64,000 bases of DNA, taken from the NCBI RefSeq assembly GCF_020166105.1, contig NZ_JAIUJY010000005.1, positions 62,001 to 126,000 on the forward strand, read 5' to 3'. Source of the DNA: Blastococcus sp. LR1. GTDB taxonomy: Bacteria; Actinomycetota; Actinomycetes; Mycobacteriales; Geodermatophilaceae. This document shows, in pieces, positions 61,211 to 64,000 of the stretch. The notes beneath the pieces are model-generated. The model was not told the origin of the DNA. It ran no database searches and was given only the letters and a program-made list of their open reading frames with translations. Position 1 is the stretch's first letter. The number at the start of each line of letters is the position of its first letter. The position numbers were made by a program, and so were the translations under genes.

Positions 61211-61708
61211 TCAGTCGAGCTCTCGGGCGTAGACCAGTAGGTCCACGCCGGGCACCGGCGTCCAGTCCCGTTCCGGGAGCCGGACGAAGCCCAGCCGCTG
61301 GTAGAGCCGCTGGGCGGCGGTCATGCGGGTTCCGGTGGAGATGACCACGCGTCGCTTCCCGGCAGCCTTCGCGCGCGCCAGGCACTCCTGCACGAGCGCG
61401 ACTCCGATCCCGCGTCCCTGGGCAGAGGGGTCCACCACGAGCATCCGGAAGCCGGCCTCGTCGTCGGACTCGGTCACCTCGCCGAAGTCGCCCTCGAGCA
61501 CCAGGGCCACGCTGCCGACGACGCCGTGGTCGTCGCGCGCCACCAGCAGTTCGGCGCGCGTCGAGCGGCCGGGGACGTCGGCGAGCTCCACGGCGTAGCC
61601 GTCGGAGACCAGCCCGCCGTCCACGTAGGTGGTCACCGTGAGCTCGGCGATGCGGTCGAAGTCCTCAGGGGTCGCCGCCTCGATGCGCAGGGCGGGTACG
61701 GACACCAC
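61211..61708 (-). CDS. GNAT-family N-acetyltransferase
   Basis: About 165 residues. Motif A is RMLVVDPSAQGRGIGVALVQ (20 residues, about 98-117), followed by AKAAGKRRVVISTG and RLYQRLGFVRLPER. A typical single-domain GNAT with an N-terminal EAATPEDFDRIAELT. GTG at 61708 (or 61705) is chosen since longer frames overlap pdtaS. It is divergent from pdtaS across a perfect 24-bp palindrome. Substrate unknown. Confidence 0.85.
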   Translation of the reverse strand: MVSVPALRIEAATPEDFDRIAELTVTTYVDGGLVSDGYAVELADVPGRSTRAELLVARDDHGVVGSVALVLEGDFGEVTESDDEAGFRMLVVDPSAQGRGIGVALVQECLARAKAAGKRRVVISTGTRMTAAQRLYQRLGFVRLPERDWTPVPGVDLLVYARELD

Positions 61709-61710
61709 GT

Positions 61711-61734
61711 CGAGGAGCCTACGTAGGCTCCTCG
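61711..61734. repeat. Perfect 24-bp palindrome between GNAT and pdtaS
   Basis: Two uninterrupted 12-bp arms, CGAGGAGCCTAC and its exact complement, with dyad centre at 61722/61723. It lies 5 bp upstream of pdtaS ATG and 2 bp upstream of the GNAT GTG. Both strands carry a GAGGAG within it. It may be an operator for a dimeric regulator or an RNA hairpin in both 5' leaders. Confidence 0.8.
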
Positions 61735-61739
61735 GCACC

Positions 61740-63221
61740 ATGAGCAGCCTCTCCGAGCGCCTCACGCGCGGCACGGCGTCCAACCCGGCCCAGGTCGACC
61801 ACGCACGGCGGCTGGTCGCCGACTGGCAACTGCTGGCCGACCTCTCCTTCGCCGACCTCACGCTGTGGGTGCCGCTGGACTCCGGCGCCTGGTGGTGCGT
61901 GGCCCAGGTGCGGCCGCTGACCGCGTCGACGAGCCGGCCCGAGGACATGGTCGGCGAGGAGGTCGCCGGCGCCGAGGCGCAGCCCTTCACCGTCGCCTAC
62001 CGGGACGGCCGGCCGGTCACCGAGGGGGAGCCGGACTGGACGGGGCTCGTGCCGCGACGCCGCGAGGTCATCCCGGTGCGGCACGAGGGCACCGTGATCG
62101 CCGTCCTGGCCAAGGACACCAACCTGGCGGTCACCCGCTCGCCGTCGACGCTGGAGCTCACCTACCTCGACATCGCCGCCGACCTCTGCCTGATGATCTC
62201 CGCCGGCTCCTTCCCGCCCGCGAAGCTGCAGGACGCCGAGATGGGGCCGCGGGTGGGCGACGGCCTGCTGCGGCTCGATGCCGCCGGCGCGGTCACGTAC
62301 GCCAGCCCCAACGCCGTCTCGGCCTACCGGCGGATCGGCGTGACCTCCGACCTCGCGGGTGCGCCGCTCGCCGACGTCACCTGCCGGGCCGTGACCGACC
62401 GGGTGTCGGGGGAAGCGGCCGCGGCGGCCGTCTCCGCCGCCGTGGCGGGCCGGTATCCCGACCCGATCGACGTCGAGGCGGCCAGCGCCACGCTGCTGCT
62501 GCGGGCGCTGCCGCTGCTGGGGCCCGACGGCCAGCCCGGCGCCCTGGTGCTGGTCCGGGACGTCACCGACGTGCGGCGCAGGGACAGGGCGCTGCTGACC
62601 AAGGACGCGACGATCCGCGAGATCCACCATCGCGTGAAGAACAACCTGCAGACGGTCGCGGCCCTGCTGCGGCTGCAGGCCCGGCGGATGACCGAGCCCG
62701 CGGCCCGGGCGGCCCTGGAGGAGTCGGTGCGCCGGGTGGCCTCGATCGCGGTGGTGCACGAGACGCTGGCCGGCAGCCGGGAGGACGTCGTCGACGTCGA
62801 CGACGTGCTCGACCAGGTGCTGCCCATGCTCGGCGACCTGACATCGATCGGACCGGCCGCCCGTACGCGGCGCACCGGCTCGTTCGGTGAGCTGCCCGCG
62901 GTCGCGGCGACCCCGCTGGTGCTGGCGGTGACCGAGCTCCTGCACAACGCCGCGGAGCACGCGTTCGCCGACGGTGAGCCCGGCGTCATCGAGCTGGTCG
63001 CCGAGCGCACCGGCGACGACCTGGTCGTGCGCGTGCGCGACGACGGCCGCGGACTGCCCCAGGACTTCGATCCGGCGGCCAGCGACGGGCTGGGGCTGCA
63101 GATCGTGCGCACCCTGGTGACCAGCGAACTCGGCGGCACGCTCGCGATGGGCTCACCGGAGGGTGCGCAGGGAACCGAGGTCGTGCTCGCGCTGCCGGGG
63201 GCGGGTCTGCCGCGCCGCTAG
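61740..63221 (+). CDS. pdtaS: PdtaS-type sensor histidine kinase
   Basis: A 493-residue cytosolic kinase (Rv3220c is 501). Order: N-terminal GAF-like domain (about 1-150), PAS-like domain (about 165-285), HisKA_2 with phospho-acceptor His in REIHHRVKNNLQTVAALLRL (about 293-312), and HATPase with ELLHNAAEHAF, VRDDGRGLP and GLGLQIVRTLV. It phosphorylates the ANTAR antiterminator PdtaR; no PdtaR-like receiver-ANTAR gene is in this window. ATG at 61740. In mycobacteria PdtaS responds to nitric oxide and copper. Confidence 0.93.
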   Translation: MSSLSERLTRGTASNPAQVDHARRLVADWQLLADLSFADLTLWVPLDSGAWWCVAQVRPLTASTSRPEDMVGEEVAGAEAQPFTVAYRDGRPVTEGEPDWTGLVPRRREVIPVRHEGTVIAVLAKDTNLAVTRSPSTLELTYLDIAADLCLMISAGSFPPAKLQDAEMGPRVGDGLLRLDAAGAVTYASPNAVSAYRRIGVTSDLAGAPLADVTCRAVTDRVSGEAAAAAVSAAVAGRYPDPIDVEAASATLLLRALPLLGPDGQPGALVLVRDVTDVRRRDRALLTKDATIREIHHRVKNNLQTVAALLRLQARRMTEPAARAALEESVRRVASIAVVHETLAGSREDVVDVDDVLDQVLPMLGDLTSIGPAARTRRTGSFGELPAVAATPLVLAVTELLHNAAEHAFADGEPGVIELVAERTGDDLVVRVRDDGRGLPQDFDPAASDGLGLQIVRTLVTSELGGTLAMGSPEGAQGTEVVLALPGAGLPRR

Positions 63222-63236
63222 ACCCGGGACAAGCGC

Positions 63237-63270
63237 CGAGGCCGGCCCGGGAGTTCCCGGACCGGCCTCG
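63237..63270. terminator. Terminator after pdtaS
   Basis: 16-bp stem with one mismatch (CGAGGCCGGCCCGGGA against TCCCGGACCGGCCTCG) and a 2-nt loop, 15 bp after the pdtaS stop. Confidence 0.85.
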
Positions 63271-63300
63271 AGGCGGTCAGTGCGATCGCTGTGGTGCGGT

Positions 63301-63325
63301 GGGCGCCGGAAGTTTCCCGGCGCCC
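63301..63325 (-). terminator. Terminator after whiB1
   Basis: GGCGCCGG / CCGGCGCC stem with an A/T-containing loop, 15 bp after the whiB1 stop on the minus strand; extended by flanking G/C pairs. Confidence 0.75.
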
Positions 63326-63339
63326 CGTCGTGCCGGATG

Positions 63340-63591
63340 TCAGGCGGTGCGGACCCGGGTGCGAGCCTGACGGCGCTTCAGCGCGCGTCGCTCGTCCTCG
63401 GAGAGACCGCCCCAGACGCCGGAGTCCTGGCCCGAGCGGAGAGCCCAGTCCAGGCACGACTGCACCACCGGGCAGCGCTGGCACACGGCCTTGGCCTGCT
63501 CGATCTGGCCGATTGCCGGGCCGGTCGTCCCGATCGGGAAGAACAGCTCCGGATCCTCGTCCCGGCAGAGCGCGCGGTGGCGCCAGTCCAT
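63340..63591 (-). CDS. whiB1: WhiB1 iron-sulfur regulator
   Basis: An 83-residue WhiB protein with cysteines at 9, 37, 40 and 46, exactly the M. tuberculosis WhiB1 positions. It has GQDSGVWGGLSEDERRALKR (the sigma-binding turn) and a basic tail. WhiB1 holds an oxygen-stable, NO-sensitive [4Fe-4S] cluster and is essential in mycobacteria. ATG at 63591 follows CGAGGAGTACGAAGCC. A GTGA-N6-TCAC motif 201 bp upstream suggests CRP control. Adjacent to pdtaS as Rv3219/Rv3220c. Confidence 0.96.
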   Translation of the reverse strand: MDWRHRALCRDEDPELFFPIGTTGPAIGQIEQAKAVCQRCPVVQSCLDWALRSGQDSGVWGGLSEDERRALKRRQARTRVRTA

Positions 63592-63869
63592 GGCTTCGTA
63601 CTCCTCGATGTCGTCTACGGTTGGGGTTGCTTCAGTCGCTTGCGTGGTCCGCCTCGCCGGGCCGACACCGGTTACCCAGCGCCTTGGCGGCAGCGACTGC
63701 CTGCTGTGTTACTGGCAGGTTGCGTTCCTCCAGCGATGTTTTCACGGGAAAGTCGCAAGTCAAGGGAATCAACCCCACCCCGGACCCCCGCGTGAGCAAC
63801 CTCACCACGAGCGTGATAGGCCCGCCACTCGGCGGAGGGACCGCGCCGACGTGACGCTCGAGGGCGTGC
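63592..63869 (-). promoter_or_regulatory. whiB1 upstream region
   Basis: 278-bp gap to the lipid-kinase-like gene. On the minus strand it has TTGACT (63763-63758) as a -35 candidate, without a clear -10, and a long leader (>100 nt) before whiB1. No ORF with coding character. A CRP-like site lies ~30 bp upstream of the -35. Confidence 0.5.
63792..63805. promoter_or_regulatory. CRP/FNR-type binding site candidate
   Basis: GTGA-GCAACC-TCAC, a perfect match to the core GTGA-N6-TCAC of CRP sites. If transcription starts ~23 bp below the -35 candidate, the site is centred near -70. In M. tuberculosis, whiB1 is activated by CRP through upstream sites. Confidence 0.6.
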
Positions 63870-64000
63870 TCAGGCCACGACGCGCAGGGCGGCCGGGACG
63901 TCCGTGATGCGCACGCCGGTCGCCGTCCCGAGGTGCTCGCCGTCGACCTGCCAGCCCTGGGGCCGTGCGGCGGTCAGCGACAGCGAGGGCAGGTCGTGCC
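63870..64000 (-). CDS. C-terminal end of a diacylglycerol kinase-family protein (partial)
   Basis: The last 42 codons before TGA at 63870 read ...LPSLSLTAARPQGWQVDGEH and LGTATGVRITDVPAALRVVA. The QVDGEHLG and VPAALRVV pattern is the C-terminal beta domain of bacterial lipid/diacylglycerol kinases (DgkB-like). The 5' part lies beyond the window. Called on a short stretch, so moderately sure. Confidence 0.65.
   Translation of the reverse strand, partial: HDLPSLSLTAARPQGWQVDGEHLGTATGVRITDVPAALRVVA

Overview
The window is chromosomal DNA from a very GC-rich actinobacterium. The markers are two WhiB proteins, a SigR/RsrA pair, mycoredoxin, the AdnAB helicase-nuclease, PdtaS, WhiB7, UPF0182, the mini-protein bL37 and many GTG starts. 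I favour a Geodermatophilaceae-like lineage, but only Actinomycetota is firmly supported. There is no transposase, integrase, phage gene or CRISPR array. It reads as core chromosome with a modest accessory stretch at about 40.5-51.6 kb.

Layout. 0-10.5 kb: DEAD-box helicase, ferritin-like protein, DUF3107, TetR, alpha/beta hydrolase, DUF3152 protein, two-gene ABC exporter, moeZ, a DinB-like protein and an alkyltransferase-like protein. 10.7-17.3 kb: adnA-adnB. 17.3-26 kb: hydrolase/membrane protein/GNAT operon, M20 peptidase, PrmC-like methyltransferase, DUF2510 protein, and a coupled M16-M16-nudC operon. 26-31 kb: mrx1-ANTAR-kinase-like operon divergent from uvrD2, then whiB7 behind an upstream ORF and an intrinsic attenuator. 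31-40.5 kb: a conserved, poorly understood envelope/proteolysis-like set (ABC1 kinase, E1-like protein, zinc ribbon, YgjP-like metallopeptidase, HExxH-less DUF2342 protein, Lon-PDZ protease, UPF0182). 40.5-51.6 kb: two nearly identical initiator-tRNA cassettes, an aminotransferase, P450-ferredoxin, an XRE/methionine aminopeptidase pair, aldo/keto reductase, a frameshifted membrane gene before a xylulokinase, hisN, and a DUF2087 regulator. 51.6-64 kb: rsgA, aroA, an aldehyde dehydrogenase, SRAP, a spermidine-synthase-like membrane protein, ybaK, sigR-rsrA, bL37, a biotin-carboxylase-like protein plus a one-domain biotinyl protein, GNAT, pdtaS, whiB1 and the end of a lipid-kinase gene.

How it fits together. 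Thiol-redox and nitrosative-stress control recurs: SigR/RsrA, mycoredoxin, MoeZ, WhiB7, WhiB1 and PdtaS. I see SigR-type promoters (GGAAT/G, 18-19 bp, GTT) upstream of sigR, mrx1 and moeZ, so part of one regulon is encoded here. DNA repair (AdnAB, UvrD2, alkyltransferase-like protein, SRAP) is the second theme. Compared with Mycobacterium tuberculosis gene order as I remember it, two conserved blocks (Rv3211 to Rv3193c, and Rv3228 to Rv3219) are both present but in swapped order, with the tRNA/accessory stretch at the junction.

The most notable observations are the whiB7 attenuator with an unusually long upstream ORF, a GC-rich intergenic hairpin repeat whose end coincides with the stop codon of the neighbouring gene, a 24-bp perfect palindrome between pdtaS and a GNAT gene, tandem 14-bp operators between an XRE regulator and a methionine aminopeptidase, and several family members that have lost hallmark catalytic or zinc residues.
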